A stretch of DNA of 58,495 bases from an uncultured Methanobrevibacter sp. (GTDB lineage: Archaea; Methanobacteriota; Methanobacteria; Methanobacteriales; Methanobacteriaceae). A model generated the notes under the pieces. The model saw only the letters and a list, made by a program, of their open reading frames with translations. It did not search any database and was not told where the DNA came from. The translations under genes and the position numbers were made by a program. Position 1 is the stretch's first letter. Each line of letters begins with the position of its first letter. The DNA is taken from the NCBI RefSeq assembly GCF_902774605.1, contig NZ_CACYJE010000008.1, forward strand, positions 1 through 58,495, read 5' to 3'. Of this stretch, positions 17,345 to 28,695 are shown one piece after another.

Positions 17345-17961
17345 CTATTAAATATTTTTAATAGCTTTTTTGAAGATTCTTTTGGATTATCTGAGCTCAT
17401 GATTGCGCTGACAACAGATAATCCTGCGATTCCAGTATTGGTCAACTCGCTTGCATTGTCCAAGGTAATTCCCCCAATAGCTACGACTGGTATGTCAATG
17501 GAATCCACAACTTCTTTTAATTCTTTTTTTGTAATGCTTGGAGCATCATCCTTAGTGGAGGTTGGGAAAACCGCTCCGGTACCTATGTAGTCGGCACCGT
17601 CCCTTTCAGCTTTTTGAGCTTCCTCAATGGTTGCTGCTGAAACTCCCACGATTTTATCGTCTCCGACCAGTTTTCTTGTAACGTCGCATGGCATGTCGGA
17701 TTGGCCAACATGGACTCCGTCCGCATCTATTGCCAAAGCCACATCGACACGGTCGTTGATTATTAATGGGACATTGTACCTGGTTGTTATCTCCTTCACT
17801 TTTAGTGCGAGATTATAGAAGTCTAATGTGTCTGCGGTCTTTTCACGTATCTGAACTACGCTAACTCCGCCTTGTATGGCTTCCTCAATGGTTTTCAGGA
17901 ATTTCTCCACATCATCGCTTTTATCTGTAACGAGATATAATGATAGGTCTAGTTTATTCAT
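17341..17961 (-). CDS. thiE: Thiamine-phosphate synthase
   Basis: A 206-residue TIM barrel that joins hydroxymethylpyrimidine diphosphate and thiazole phosphate to thiamine phosphate. Motifs VQIREKTADTLDFY, DGVHVGQSDMP, GTGAVFPTSTKDDAP and VAIGGITLDN are all present. The start overlaps the thiM stop by 4 bases (ATGA), so the two are coupled. Confidence 0.96.
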   Translation of the reverse strand: MNKLDLSLYLVTDKSDDVEKFLKTIEEAIQGGVSVVQIREKTADTLDFYNLALKVKEITTRYNVPLIINDRVDVALAIDADGVHVGQSDMPCDVTRKLVGDDKIVGVSAATIEEAQKAERDGADYIGTGAVFPTSTKDDAPSITKKELKEVVDSIDIPVVAIGGITLDNASELTNTGIAGLSVVSAIMSSDNPKESSKKLLKIFNS

Positions 17962-18824
17962 ATTATCTTGATGTTTGATTCGTTGATTAAAGTTTCGCTG
18001 TCTGTCTTGTAGAGGTAATCGATAAGGTATCCTCTGAATGAACCGGTTCCCTCATCCCTTTCATCCACTTTTGCCCTTGCCCTTTCTCCTGCAATGTTCA
18101 TTGCAAGAATTGCAACAAGTGTTCCGTCAAAGGGATTTGATCCTCCAATGCAGCTTCCAACGATGGATGACAGCATGCATCCGCTTCCGGTTATTAGTGG
18201 CATCATGTCGTCACCGTTGTCTATTGCAACGGTTGTTTTTCCATCGGTCAGTATGTCTATTGGGCCGCTTGCAAGGATTACTGTATCCAGTTTGCGTGCC
18301 AGTGTGCTGATCAGTTCGCCGTTTGCCTGCAGGTTTTCCTCGGTTATTATGTCATCGGCATTAACGTCAACGCCTTTTGCGGTGTTGCTTTCATCTAGAA
18401 CTCCGAAAAGTTTTGCAATTGCCTTGATTTCACTGATGTTTCCTCTGATTGCTGTGATATTGTAGTTTTCAATGAGGTCCATTGTTGTTTTGTTTCTAAG
18501 TTCGGTAACTCCAACTCCCACGGGGTCAAGGATTATTGGGGTGTTGGTTTCGTTTGCTGTTTTTGAGCTGATGTGCATTGATTCAATTTGGTTTTTGCTT
18601 AATTTTCCGATATTGATTACTAAAACATCTGCTATTGTCACTACTTCTTCTAGTTCTTCTGCGTCTTCTGCCATGAATGGTGATCCTCCGATTGCCAGGA
18701 CTGCATTTGCACAGTCGTTTATTGTCACGGAATTGGTTATGCAGTGGGTTAATGCATTTTTTTCTCGAATATCATTTAAGGTTTCGTCGATGCGATTTAG
18801 TAAATCGGTTTCTTTATCTGTCAT
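17958..18824 (-). CDS. thiM: Hydroxyethylthiazole kinase
   Basis: A ribokinase-fold salvage enzyme that phosphorylates 4-methyl-5-(2-hydroxyethyl)thiazole to feed ThiE. ALTHCITNSVTINDCAN and GGSPFMAEDAEEL (substrate site), ILDPVGVGVTELRN and the anion-hole TGSGCMLSSIVGS mark it. At 288 residues it is slightly longer than usual, mainly from an N-terminal helix. It leads the thiM-thiE operon and is divergent from the tRNA cluster. Confidence 0.95.
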   Translation of the reverse strand: MTDKETDLLNRIDETLNDIREKNALTHCITNSVTINDCANAVLAIGGSPFMAEDAEELEEVVTIADVLVINIGKLSKNQIESMHISSKTANETNTPIILDPVGVGVTELRNKTTMDLIENYNITAIRGNISEIKAIAKLFGVLDESNTAKGVDVNADDIITEENLQANGELISTLARKLDTVILASGPIDILTDGKTTVAIDNGDDMMPLITGSGCMLSSIVGSCIGGSNPFDGTLVAILAMNIAGERARAKVDERDEGTGSFRGYLIDYLYKTDSETLINESNIKII

Positions 18825-18938
18825 GATTGTTAATATAATTTTATTATTATTTAAATTTTAATAATATCAAGTGATTTATAGTAAAGTATATAAATAAGTT
18901 TTAATATACTTATTATTGTTCTATAAATTTAACATTGT

Positions 18939-19012
<74 letters not shown>

Positions 19013-19128
19013 TTTAATTTATAGTGTTGCTATAAATTTTTGCATATTATGTTAAGATTATAGAAACATTTATATACTTGTAAATGTATATTATTATTAG
19101 TATGTTATCTGCATACATTATTGTGTGT

Positions 19129-19203
<75 letters not shown>

Positions 19204-19207
19204 TTGT

Positions 19208-19281
<74 letters not shown>

Positions 19282-19403
19282 TTTCAACTTAATTGTTTGA
19301 AATCATATGTAAATTTGTGAAATTAGTATGAATTTCCATAACCTTTATATATGATAAAAATTATATTAATTAAATAGTGTATTACTTACTGTTTAGGTCG
19401 TAA

Positions 19404-19475
19404 GCCCTGGTGGTGTAGGGGCTATCATGTGGGCCTGTCGAGCCCGCGACTCGGGTTCAAATCCCGGCCAGGGCG
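19404..19475 (+). tRNA. tRNA-Asp (anticodon GTC)
   Basis: The acceptor GCCCTGG/CCAGGGC is perfect and the anticodon loop is CTGTCGA with discriminator G. The TATA-like CCTTTATATATGA lies about 60 bases upstream. Confidence 0.95.
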
Positions 19476-19505
19476 CTCATTACTTAAATGGTATATAATT
19501 CATGT

Positions 19506-19579
19506 AGGCCTGTAGCTCAGTCTGGCAGAGCGCCTGGCTTTTAACCAGGCGGCCGCGGGTTCAATTCCCGTCAGGCCTG
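19506..19579 (+). tRNA. tRNA-Lys (anticodon TTT)
   Basis: The acceptor AGGCCTG/CAGGCCT is perfect, and the anticodon stem CCTGG/CCAGG encloses loop CTTTTAA. It lies 30 bases after tRNA-Asp and 43 bases before rpoH. Compare the irregular tRNA-Lys(CTT) at 45062. Confidence 0.95.
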
Positions 19580-19622
19580 TTTCTAATTTTATATTTTAAC
19601 TTTTCTATCTGGAGGAAAAAAT

Positions 19623-19856
19623 TTGAAAATTGATATTCAAGACCATATGCTCGTACCAAAGCATGAAATCATGACTGAAGAAGAGATTTCTGATGAATTT
19701 AGTGAAGTTGATTATGACATTAAAGACCTTCCTAAAATAAAATCTACTGATCCAGTCGTCAAAACTATAGGTGCAGAACCTGGAAACGTTTTAAGAATAA
19801 CTCGTGAAAGTCAAACTGCTGGGGTATTTGTGACTTATAGGATTGTGGAAGATTAA
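19623..19856 (+). CDS. rpoH: DNA-directed RNA polymerase subunit H
   Basis: The small archaeal counterpart of the C-terminal part of eukaryotic Rpb5, 77 residues, located at the jaw of the polymerase. The N-terminus DHMLVPKHEIM and the end VLRITRESQTAGVFVTYRIV are diagnostic. The start is TTG at 19623 after a GGAGG ribosome binding site. It heads the rpoH-B''-B'-A'-A'' block. Confidence 0.96.
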   Translation: MKIDIQDHMLVPKHEIMTEEEISDEFSEVDYDIKDLPKIKSTDPVVKTIGAEPGNVLRITRESQTAGVFVTYRIVED

Positions 19857-20077
19857 TCGTTTTTAATATAATTTTAGATGTGTGAAATTTATAATAGTAT
19901 AATTTCTGTATTTTTTTGTTTTTTAAGAAATTCATATAATAAATTGAACTTAGTTTGAGAGGAATTATCTTAATGGAGATAGTTATGAGTAAATTAAGAA
20001 TAATGATTAAATGAATTGGTAATTGTTAGGCTTAGCCCTAGCTATGTTTTATTTTTATTTAGTTAATTATTTTTATT

Positions 20078-20091
20078 GCGTTACGTAATGC
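20078..20091. promoter_or_regulatory. Dyad GCGTTACGTAATGC in front of rpoB''
   Basis: A near-perfect 14-base palindrome (one mismatched pair) that ends 1 base before the GGAGG ribosome binding site of rpoB''. The 247-base gap also has a 13-codon reading frame (19973-20014) and a short TAGG/CCTA hairpin followed by T-rich sequence near 20026-20060. Control of rpoB'' expression is possible but unproven. Confidence 0.35.
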
Positions 20092-20103
20092 TGGAGGATA
20101 TCC

Positions 20104-21648
20104 ATGACAGTGAATAATTGGAAATTAGTTGATGCATTTTTTGACAAATATGATTTAGTGGATCACCATATCAAATCATACAATGATTTCGTGAACAATA
20201 GGATTCAAAATATCATTGATATTACAGAACCTATCACCTTGGATGATGGTAAATACACTTTAAAAACTGGTAAAGTACGTATTGAAAAACCTTCAAATAA
20301 GGAAGCAGACGGTTCACGTAGTGAAATCGATCCTACTGAAGCAAGACTTAGAAATTTAAATTATTCTGCAGACATGTACCTTGAAATGGCCTTAAATGAA
20401 GAAGGAGAAGATAATGAATTGGAAGAAGTCTACATCGGTGAGCTGCCGGTTATGCTCAAATCCGACATCTGCCATCTCAACGGTTTAAGCGCTGAAGAAT
20501 TGATTGAAAAGCATGAGGACCCTCAAGACTTAGGAGGATACTTCATTGTAAACGGTTCTGAAAGGGCTGTTGTGACAATGGAAGAGATTGCTCCAAACAA
20601 AATCATCCTTGAACGTTTAGGAGAACCTGAAGAAAGACATGCAAAAGCAGTCGTAACTTCAATCAAAAGTGGTTTCAGGGCAAGGATCACCTTGGAATAT
20701 AAGAAGCCACGTAAAAACGGTGTGTTCTTAAGGATTTCATTCCCATACCTTCCTGGGGAAATACCATTAGTTATCCTGTTAAGGGCTCTTGGATTGTCTA
20801 CAGACCAAGACATCATTACTGCCATTTCTGATGATAATAATTTCCAGATGATGGTTGCAGACGACCTGCAGGTTTCAGCTGAATCATTGAAATTGGATCA
20901 AAGCGAAATGGATGGAATGACTTTGGATGAAAGGAGAGTGTACTTGCAGGAAGCTGCTATAAAATACATCGGTAATCGTGTAGCTAAGAACATGCCTAAC
21001 GAATATCGTTTCAAACGTGCTAAGGATGTCGTAAATCGTTACCTATTGCCTCATATGGGTACTGATGAAGACAGATGTTATGATAAAGCGATTTATTTAG
21101 CAGAAATGACTGAAATGTTACTTGAAGTCATTGAACAGAAAAGAGAACCTCACGACAAGGACCACTACACTAACAAAAGACTCAGAGTATCTGGAGACTT
21201 AATGGAAGACTTGTTCAGAGTGGCTTTCACAAACCTGACAAGGGATATGAGCTATCAGCTTGAAAGAAGCTTGTCCCGTGGTAAGGAATTATCCATTAAG
21301 CAGGCAGTTCGTAGTGATGTTTTAACCGAAAACATCAAGCACGCAATTGCGACAGGTAACTGGGTTGGTGGAAGAGCAGGTGTAAGCCAATTGCTGGACC
21401 GTACCAGTTACATGGGTACACTTTCTCACTTAAGACGTGTCGTATCTCCATTAACAAGAAGTCAACCTCACTTTGAAGCAAGAGATTTGCACCCAACCCA
21501 ATTCGGTAAAATATGTCCTAACGAAACTCCGGAAGGACCAAACTGTGGATTGGTAAAGAACCTAGCTTTATTGTGTAATATTTCAGAAGGTTCAGACGAA
21601 CAGGAAATTATTGACGTTATTGAAAACATGGATGTTGAGTTGATTTAA
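20104..21648 (+). CDS. rpoB2: DNA-directed RNA polymerase subunit B''
   Basis: The N-terminal half of the split second-largest subunit, 514 residues, forming the protrusion, lobe and fork. Marks are FIVNGSERAVVTMEEIAPNKI, the fork region RDLHPTQFGKICPNETPEGPNCGLVKNLAL near the end, and the expected stop shortly after. It is followed 9 bases later by B'. Splitting of B is typical of methanogens and related euryarchaea. Confidence 0.97.
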   Translation: MTVNNWKLVDAFFDKYDLVDHHIKSYNDFVNNRIQNIIDITEPITLDDGKYTLKTGKVRIEKPSNKEADGSRSEIDPTEARLRNLNYSADMYLEMALNEEGEDNELEEVYIGELPVMLKSDICHLNGLSAEELIEKHEDPQDLGGYFIVNGSERAVVTMEEIAPNKIILERLGEPEERHAKAVVTSIKSGFRARITLEYKKPRKNGVFLRISFPYLPGEIPLVILLRALGLSTDQDIITAISDDNNFQMMVADDLQVSAESLKLDQSEMDGMTLDERRVYLQEAAIKYIGNRVAKNMPNEYRFKRAKDVVNRYLLPHMGTDEDRCYDKAIYLAEMTEMLLEVIEQKREPHDKDHYTNKRLRVSGDLMEDLFRVAFTNLTRDMSYQLERSLSRGKELSIKQAVRSDVLTENIKHAIATGNWVGGRAGVSQLLDRTSYMGTLSHLRRVVSPLTRSQPHFEARDLHPTQFGKICPNETPEGPNCGLVKNLALLCNISEGSDEQEIIDVIENMDVELI

Positions 21649-21657
21649 GGAGGTGAG

Positions 21658-24015
21658 ATGTTGGCTAAGAAAATTAATGCAAAATTGAAAAGAGCTTATT
21701 ACTATTTTGGTTTTAATGAAGTAGTTTCCTATGATGAAGTAATGGAACACGCGAATTTATTGAAAAGCTTGCCTAATGATGAATCTTTAGCAGCTAAAAT
21801 AAACGGTTATGCTGATGACATTGAAGCATTCTTCAAGAATGATGATGAGAAAAAGGCCGATTCTGAATTCTCAGCTGATTTCGCTAAGGATGAACCAAGA
21901 AAAAGTTGGGAACATTACACAGAAAATTTCCCTGAAGACATCTTTGAAGGCGGTCTAGAGCCGGTTGATGATGAACTGGAAGAAGCAACCGAAATTGAAC
22001 CTGTTGTAGATGATGATGAATTGGATGATGCTTCCGAAATTGCATCTGTTGAAGAGGATGACCTTGAAGATGTAGGTGAAATTGAAGCTATTGATGAGGA
22101 AGATATAGGTGAGATTGAAGCCGTTGATGATGAGGACGGTGAGATTGAAATAGTGGAAATCGAAGAGGAAGAACCAGTTGTTCCTGCTCCGCCAATCCAA
22201 CCGAAACCAAACAAAACCAAAATCTATCTCAACGGTGAACTTAAGGGATACTGCGACGACCCTGTTAATTTCACAAGGGAAATGAGGGAAAAAAGAAGAA
22301 GCGGCGGAATCTCACATGAAATGAATATCACATACTATGAGGATAATGATGAGATATACATATTCAATGATCCTGGAAGAGCAAGAAGACCATTAATCAT
22401 TGTTGAAAATGGTGCTCCTCTCTTAAAAGATGAACATTTAAATAAAATCGCTAACGGCAAATTGAAATGGGATGATTTAATCGACGGCGGACTTATCGAA
22501 TATTTGGATGCTGAAGAAGAGGAAAACTCCTATATTGCAATGAATCTGGCTGATTTGAATGAAGACCACACTCACCTGGAAATCGACCCTGCTACAATGC
22601 TCGGTATCTGTGCAGGTATTATTCCATTCTCCGATCACAACTCATCTCCAAGGAACACCATGGAAGCGGGTATGACAAAGCAGGCATTAGGATTATATGT
22701 ATCTAACTATGCATTACGTACCGATACAAGGGCTCACCTATTGCATCACCCTCAAACTCCTATTGTTAAAACACGTATCATCGATTCAACCAATTATGAC
22801 TTAAGGCCATCCGGTCAGAACTTCGTTGTGGCATTGATGTCCTATGAAGGGTACAACATGGAAGACGCAATGGTAATCAACAAGGGTTCCCTTGAAAGGG
22901 GATTAGCTAGGTCTTCATTCTTCAGGGCATACGACACCTCCGAGAAAAGATACGCCGGTGGTCAAGTGGACAAGTTCGAGGTCCCTGACAAGAACATTAA
23001 GGGATACCGCTCAGAAGAGGCATACAGAAACCTTGATGAGGACGGTGTAGTCAACCCTGAATCCTATGTGGAATCAGGTGATGTGCTCATCGGTAAGACT
23101 TCACCTCCAAGATTCCTTGAAGAGACAGGTTTCGGCACTGTTGCAGATAAGAGAAGGGAAACTTCCGTTACTGTAAGGCACGGTGAAAAAGGTATTGTCG
23201 ATGCGGTATTGTTATCCGAAACAGTTGAAGGTTCAAGACTTGCTAAAATCAGGGTAAGGGACACCAGGCAACCCGAATTTGGTGACAAGTTCGCATCAAG
23301 ACACGGTCAGAAAGGGGTTGTCGGTTTAATATTGTCCCCTGAAGACGTACCGTTCACAGAATTCGGTGTTGTGCCTGATTTGATAGTTAACCCTCACGCG
23401 ATTCCATCCAGGATGTCCATCGGACAGGTATTGGAGATGGTTGCTGGTAAGGCAGGTTGTCTTGAAGGTGAACGTGTTGACGCAACCCCGTTCAACCAGA
23501 CTCTTGAAGATGAAATCAAGCAGCAGCTCATCAACAACGGATTTGAATCTGCAGGATGTGAATCCCTATACAGCGGTGTAACCGGTGAAAGAATCGACGC
23601 CGAGATTTTCGTAGGTGTTGCATATTACCAGAAATTACATCACATGACCACTGATAAGGTTTACGCTCGTTCAAGAGGTCCAGTGCAAGTGCTTACACGT
23701 CAGCCTACAGAAGGTAGGGCTCGTGAAGGTGGTTTAAGGTTTGGAGAAATGGAAAGGGATTGTCTCATTGCACACGGTGCAGCATTGACCTTAAAAGAAA
23801 GACTTCTTGATGAATCAGATAAGTATCAAGCGATTGTTTGTGATAACTGTGGTATGTTGGCGGTATTCGATAAGAACAAGAACAAGAAATACTGTCCGAT
23901 ATGTGGAGACGTTGAAACTTACCCAGTGGAAATTTCATACGCATTTAAATTATTATTAGACGAACTTAAGAGTTTATGTATTTTCCCTAAATTAGAATTA
24001 GGAGACAAAGCATAA
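21658..24015 (+). CDS. rpoB1: DNA-directed RNA polymerase subunit B' with a long acidic N-terminal extension
   Basis: The C-terminal half of the split B subunit. The conserved core begins near residue 188 ([15 protein letters not shown]) and has the hybrid-binding region [19 protein letters not shown] and a zinc motif CDNCGM...CPICGD near the C-terminus. The protein is 785 residues, whereas archaeal B' is about 600. The extra part is N-terminal: residues 1-100 start [23 protein letters not shown] and are unfamiliar, residues 101-173 are a D/E/I repeat ([20 protein letters not shown]) and 174-185 a proline hinge. AAGGAGGTGA precedes the ATG closely; TTG at 21661 has better spacing. The extension is in frame with a strong ribosome binding site, so it should be translated. 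Confidence 0.95.
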   Translation: MLAKKINAKLKRAYYYFGFNEVVSYDEVMEHANLLKSLPNDESLAAKINGYADDIEAFFKNDDEKKADSEFSADFAKDEPRKSWEHYTENFPEDIFEGGLEPVDDELEEATEIEPVVDDDELDDASEIASVEEDDLEDVGEIEAIDEEDIGEIEAVDDEDGEIEIVEIEEEEPVVPAPPIQPKPNKTKIYLNGELKGYCDDPVNFTREMREKRRSGGISHEMNITYYEDNDEIYIFNDPGRARRPLIIVENGAPLLKDEHLNKIANGKLKWDDLIDGGLIEYLDAEEEENSYIAMNLADLNEDHTHLEIDPATMLGICAGIIPFSDHNSSPRNTMEAGMTKQALGLYVSNYALRTDTRAHLLHHPQTPIVKTRIIDSTNYDLRPSGQNFVVALMSYEGYNMEDAMVINKGSLERGLARSSFFRAYDTSEKRYAGGQVDKFEVPDKNIKGYRSEEAYRNLDEDGVVNPESYVESGDVLIGKTSPPRFLEETGFGTVADKRRETSVTVRHGEKGIVDAVLLSETVEGSRLAKIRVRDTRQPEFGDKFASRHGQKGVVGLILSPEDVPFTEFGVVPDLIVNPHAIPSRMSIGQVLEMVAGKAGCLEGERVDATPFNQTLEDEIKQQLINNGFESAGCESLYSGVTGERIDAEIFVGVAYYQKLHHMTTDKVYARSRGPVQVLTRQPTEGRAREGGLRFGEMERDCLIAHGAALTLKERLLDESDKYQAIVCDNCGMLAVFDKNKNKKYCPICGDVETYPVEISYAFKLLLDELKSLCIFPKLELGDKA

Positions 24016-24041
24016 TTACAGTTATTAAAGGAGCCAATACA

Positions 24042-27000
24042 TTGAAAGGATTTATTAAAAAAATTGAAAAAATTAACTTTGGACTAATGTCTCCTGATGA
24101 TATTCGTGCCATGTCTGTTGTGACTGTTGAAACTCCGGACACCTACGAGGATGATGGTTTCCCTATTGATAAAGGTTTGATGGATCTTCGTTTAGGTGTT
24201 ATTGACCCAAGTCTTATCTGCAGAACCTGCGGATTTAGAGGCGGAGAGTGCCAAGGGCATTTCGGTAGCATTGAACTTGCAAGGCCTGTTATTCACATCG
24301 GTTTTGGTGATGTCATCCATAAGATCTTACGCGCAACCTGTAACGAGTGCGGTCGCATTCTTTTGGACCAGGAAAAAATTGAGGAATACAGGGAAAAGAT
24401 CACTGAAGCCAAGCAAAACAAGGAAAACATTTCAGATATCCTTAAAAAGTTCATGGACGACATTAAAGGAATTGGCATGAAAGAGGATAAGCAGGAAGAT
24501 ATCGTCAAGAAGGTCATGTCCGAATATTTCCTTAAGGATATTGATGACATGGAGTATGATGAAATCAGAGCCAGCTTAATGGCGATTTCAAGAGAACTTT
24601 TCACTGAAGCTTATGTTGCTGAAGGTGAAGGTGTTGAAAGAAAATACCTTGACGCCAAATATCTCTGTCCTCACTGTAAAAAGAATTCCACCATGGAAGA
24701 CATCGACAGGACTTTTGACAACATTGAGTCCAAAATCGCTGAAAAGGACATTGAGGACATCTTCGACTTCAGGCATTTCGTCACTGCAAGGAATATCGAG
24801 TTGAACAAGGAACTCGACAAGATTGTTAGAAGGCTTAAAAAATTATGCACTTTGGAGTCCCCTCTCGCAGATTCTGAAGAGGAATCCGAAGCTGAAAATG
24901 AAGAGGATTATTTAAGTTCATTTAACACTTTCAAGAATGACAATATTTCCGGTTACAAATCTCAAATCAGTGACTGCAAGGACCTTAACGATTCCCTTGA
25001 AATTTACAGGAAAGCTGTGGCAGAGTTCAATGACAATCTTCTCAAGAAGCTGAACATCTCTAAAAATGACAATAACGAAGCCGAATTTGAGAAATACAAT
25101 GACTCAATAATCAACGCTAATGTTCTCGGCGATGGAATATTGGACAGTTTAGAGGAGGACAAGGCTAGACAAGTCAACAATGAGACTGTAAATTATGTTA
25201 GAACCTATCTCAGGAAACTTGTTCAGGAAGTAATCAGCCTAGACAAACCTGTTACAATCCGTCAAGGCGATTACAAGTTGACCGCTTCAGAAGTGCGTGA
25301 AAGACTTGAAAGAATCAGTGATGAGGATTCATACGTACTTGGAATCAACCCTGAAGTGGCAAGGCCTGAATGGCTGGTTTTAACCGTATTGCCTGTACCT
25401 CCGGTAACCGTAAGACCTTCCATTACATTGGATACTGGGGAAAGGTCAGAAGACGACTTAACCCACAAATTAGTGGATATCCTGCGTATCAATCAGCGTC
25501 TGCTTGAAAACATGGAAGCCGGTGCCCCACAACTGATCGTTGAGGACTTATGGGAATTATTACAATATCACGTTACCACTTACTTTGACAATGAGGCAAG
25601 TGGAGTGCCACCTGCAAGACACAGGTCCGGCAGACCGCTTAAAACCTTGACCCAAAGGTTGAAAGGTAAAGAAGGACGTTTCCGTTCCAACCTATCCGGT
25701 AAGCGTGTAAACTTCTCCGCACGTACAGTAATCTCACCTGACCCAAACATCTCAATCAACGAGGTCGGTGTGCCTGAAATGATTGCAAAGGAAGTTACCG
25801 TGCCGGTTTATGTTAACGAATGGAACATGGATGAAATGATCAAATACATTGAAAACGGTCCTGACATTCACCCTGGCGCAAACTACGTAATCAGAAAAGA
25901 CGGAAGAAAAATCAGGGTGCGCAATGAGGAAACCAAGGAACTGATCCTTGAACAGCTCGAACCGGGCTTCATCATCGAAAGGCACTTGAAAGATGGTGAC
26001 ATGGTACTGTTCAACCGTCAGCCATCCCTTCACAGAATGAGTATGATGGCACACGAGGTAAGGGTATTGCCTTACAAGACCTTCAGGTTGAACCTTTGCG
26101 TATGTCCTCCATACAATGCAGACTTCGATGGGGACGAAATGAACATGCACGTGTTCCAGACCGACGAGTCCCGTGCAGAAGCTAAATCATTGATGCGTGT
26201 GCAGGAACACATCCTATCCCCAAGGTTCGGGGGACCAATTATCGGTGCTATTCACGACCACATTAGTGGAGCATACCTTTTAACCCGTGACGGCGTCGAA
26301 TTCACTGAAGAGCAAGCTTTACAAATCATAAGGAAATCCCACTTGAAACTCCCAACCCTTAAGGGAGGACAATGGGTGCTTAAAGAGGATCCGGATTACC
26401 CAGAATCATCCTACATATTCAAGGATGAGGGGGCAATGTGGACCGGTAAGGAACTGTTCTCATTATTATTACCTAATGACTTAAACTTATCATACAGTGC
26501 TGAGATTTCCAAATGTCCTGTGGTATACCCTGCAGAAGACGCTACCGTTGTAATCAAGGACGGTATTCTCGTTCAAGGGGTAATTGATGAGTCCGCTTAC
26601 GGATCATTTTCAGGTAAGATTTTGGATAAGATCGTTAAGGAGTATGGTCCTGGAAGAGCTAAAGAATTCTTAGACCGTTCCACTGACCTTGCAATCTGTG
26701 GAATCATGAAGACAGGAATCACCACATCCCTGAACGATGAGGAAATTCCTGAAGAGGCTCAGGACCGTATTAACGAGCACTTGGATAAAAAGATGGCTGA
26801 AGTAGATAAACTTGTAGAATCCTACGAGGAAGGATACCTCCAGGCTTTACCGGGCAGAAGTCTCGAAGAGACTTTAGAGATGAAGATCATGCAAGTTCTC
26901 GGGGAAGCTAGGGACATGTCCGGTAGCATCGCTGAAAACTACCTTACCATGGGTAAGCAATCAGATGACGACCCATATGACCATGTGATGGCTGTTGAAA

Positions 27001-27485
27001 ACCACTCTGTAGTAATGGCACGTACAGGTGCTAGGGCATCCATGTTGAACCTTACTCAGATTACCGCTTGTGTAGGACAACAGGCGGTTAGGGGTGGACG
27101 TATCGAAAGGGGATACCTCAACCGTACATTGCCTCACTTCAAGAAAGGTGAGTTAGGGGCTAAAGCGAAAGGATTTGTGCACTCCAGTTACAAGTCCGGT
27201 CTTGACCCAATCGAGTTCTTCTTCCACGCAATGGGAGGAAGGGAAGGTCTTGTAGATACAGCGATCCGTACCGCACAATCCGGTTACATGCAGAGAAGAC
27301 TCGTAAACGCGCTGCAAGATTTACAAGTTAAACCTTCAGGACTGGTTACTGACAACCAAGGTAATGTTATCCAAACTATGTTTGGTGAAGATGGAGTAGA
27401 TCCTGCGAAATCCGACTTTGGTAAACCAGCAGATTTAAATAAACTTATCGACGAGATAAGAATGGAAAGTATGGCAGGTAAGTAG
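24042..27485 (+). CDS. rpoA1: DNA-directed RNA polymerase subunit A' with an enlarged zinc/clamp region
   Basis: The N-terminal part of the split largest subunit, containing the active site NADFDGDEM (D694, D696, D698). The first zinc site [16 protein letters not shown] (60-74) and CNEC (100-103) are normal, and [20 protein letters not shown] (442-461) resumes the core. Between about residues 120 and 400 lies roughly 280 residues, of which only about 70 are usual; it includes CPHC (209-212) and long K/E/D/N-rich, probably helical or coiled-coil stretches, with a Ser/Glu acidic patch at 278-290. Total length is 1147 against about 870 usually. No intein signals are seen. Start TTG at 24042 after AAAGGAG. 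Confidence 0.95.
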   Translation: MKGFIKKIEKINFGLMSPDDIRAMSVVTVETPDTYEDDGFPIDKGLMDLRLGVIDPSLICRTCGFRGGECQGHFGSIELARPVIHIGFGDVIHKILRATCNECGRILLDQEKIEEYREKITEAKQNKENISDILKKFMDDIKGIGMKEDKQEDIVKKVMSEYFLKDIDDMEYDEIRASLMAISRELFTEAYVAEGEGVERKYLDAKYLCPHCKKNSTMEDIDRTFDNIESKIAEKDIEDIFDFRHFVTARNIELNKELDKIVRRLKKLCTLESPLADSEEESEAENEEDYLSSFNTFKNDNISGYKSQISDCKDLNDSLEIYRKAVAEFNDNLLKKLNISKNDNNEAEFEKYNDSIINANVLGDGILDSLEEDKARQVNNETVNYVRTYLRKLVQEVISLDKPVTIRQGDYKLTASEVRERLERISDEDSYVLGINPEVARPEWLVLTVLPVPPVTVRPSITLDTGERSEDDLTHKLVDILRINQRLLENMEAGAPQLIVEDLWELLQYHVTTYFDNEASGVPPARHRSGRPLKTLTQRLKGKEGRFRSNLSGKRVNFSARTVISPDPNISINEVGVPEMIAKEVTVPVYVNEWNMDEMIKYIENGPDIHPGANYVIRKDGRKIRVRNEETKELILEQLEPGFIIERHLKDGDMVLFNRQPSLHRMSMMAHEVRVLPYKTFRLNLCVCPPYNADFDGDEMNMHVFQTDESRAEAKSLMRVQEHILSPRFGGPIIGAIHDHISGAYLLTRDGVEFTEEQALQIIRKSHLKLPTLKGGQWVLKEDPDYPESSYIFKDEGAMWTGKELFSLLLPNDLNLSYSAEISKCPVVYPAEDATVVIKDGILVQGVIDESAYGSFSGKILDKIVKEYGPGRAKEFLDRSTDLAICGIMKTGITTSLNDEEIPEEAQDRINEHLDKKMAEVDKLVESYEEGYLQALPGRSLEETLEMKIMQVLGEARDMSGSIAENYLTMGKQSDDDPYDHVMAVENHSVVMARTGARASMLNLTQITACVGQQAVRGGRIERGYLNRTLPHFKKGELGAKAKGFVHSSYKSGLDPIEFFFHAMGGREGLVDTAIRTAQSGYMQRRLVNALQDLQVKPSGLVTDNQGNVIQTMFGEDGVDPAKSDFGKPADLNKLIDEIRMESMAGK

Positions 27486-27493
27486 GTGTAACT

Positions 27494-28684
27494 ATGGATG
27501 ATATTGAAATGAAGGTAATGGAAACTATTACTCAACTCAATGAGGAAGAAAACCTCGACATTGATTTTCCAGAAAGTTATATTGATGATTTATCAAAAGC
27601 TTATGTCGGCAAAGACTTGAGCGATGATGAATTGAAGGAACTTATCAGGAAACTCAAGCAGGCCTATGACCGAGCTCACGTTGAAGCTGGCGAGGCTGTT
27701 GGAACAGTAGCTGCACAATCTGTAGGTGAACCTGGTACACAGATGACCATGCGTACTTTTCACTATGCAGGGGTAACTGAGTTAAACGTAACATTAGGTC
27801 TTCCAAGGCTTATTGAAATCGTTGACGCAAGAAAAGACATTGCTACTCCAACAATGGATATTTATTTTGATGAGGAAAGACGTAACGATGAGGAATTTGT
27901 TAGAACCTTAGCTAACCAAATCGGTAAGAGTACCATTAACGATATCCTCAAGGACTTCAACTTGAACTATGGTACAATGGAAGTTGAAGCCGTCTTGGAT
28001 TCTAAAAAGATTGAGGAGAAAAGGCTTGACAGGGAAGAAATCAACGCCGTCATTGAAAAGACTTTCAAGAAATCAATCATCAATGGCGATGAGCTTATCA
28101 TCTCTTCAGCTAAATCCGATAAGTCAGAATCCAAGTTCGAGATTCGTGAACTTCGTTTGTTAGCGGACAAGGTTCGTGACTTACAGATCAGTGGTATAAA
28201 AGGAATAGGTAAAGTTATTATCCGTAAAGATGATAAGGAATGGATTATACACACTGAAGGATCAAACCTTAAGGAAATCCTTGACATGGACGGTATTGAT
28301 CATGTAAGGACCACTACCAACAACATTCATGAAATCGGTGAAGTTTTAGGTATTGAGGCCGCTCGTCAATCAATCATTAACGAGGCTCAAAACACCCTTT
28401 CCGAACAGGGTCTTAGCGTAGACGTAAGACATATCATGTTGGTTGCAGATATCATGACTTCCGAGGGACATGTGAAATCCATCGGTAGACACGGTATCAG
28501 TGGTGAAAAATCAAGTGTATTAGCTCGTGCAGCTTTTGAAGAAACTGGTAAACATTTGCTTAACGCAAGTATTCGCGGAGAAGTGGATGATTTAACAGGT
28601 ATCATCGAAAATATTATTATTGGACAACCAATACCTCTTGGTACCGGTTCAGTCGGTGTCAAAATGGATTATAAAAAAGAATAG
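27494..28684 (+). CDS. rpoA2: DNA-directed RNA polymerase subunit A''
   Basis: The C-terminal part of the largest subunit, 396 residues. It carries the trigger loop region [22 protein letters not shown] and the jaw and C-terminal clamp elements, ending [18 protein letters not shown]-like (here [22 protein letters not shown]). It starts 8 bases after A' and is followed by rpl30e after a GGAGG site. Confidence 0.97.
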   Translation: MDDIEMKVMETITQLNEEENLDIDFPESYIDDLSKAYVGKDLSDDELKELIRKLKQAYDRAHVEAGEAVGTVAAQSVGEPGTQMTMRTFHYAGVTELNVTLGLPRLIEIVDARKDIATPTMDIYFDEERRNDEEFVRTLANQIGKSTINDILKDFNLNYGTMEVEAVLDSKKIEEKRLDREEINAVIEKTFKKSIINGDELIISSAKSDKSESKFEIRELRLLADKVRDLQISGIKGIGKVIIRKDDKEWIIHTEGSNLKEILDMDGIDHVRTTTNNIHEIGEVLGIEAARQSIINEAQNTLSEQGLSVDVRHIMLVADIMTSEGHVKSIGRHGISGEKSSVLARAAFEETGKHLLNASIRGEVDDLTGIIENIIIGQPIPLGTGSVGVKMDYKKE

Positions 28685-28695
28685 GAGGCTAGATG

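Noticed and set aside
19973-20014. 13-codon reading frame upstream of rpoB'' as a gene
   Set aside because: Too short and without conservation data; kept only as part of a regulatory observation.
21915-22220. Antisense frames of 81-101 codons opposite the acidic linker of rpoB1
   Set aside because: They are the low-complexity complement of the GAT/GAA repeat in the coding strand (runs of serine or isoleucine), without ribosome binding sites.
24399-25242. Intein in RNA polymerase A'
   Set aside because: The insert lacks an N-terminal Cys/Ser splice block, a TxxH motif and a C-terminal HN-Cys/Ser, and it includes the expected CPHC zinc motif, so it is a domain expansion.
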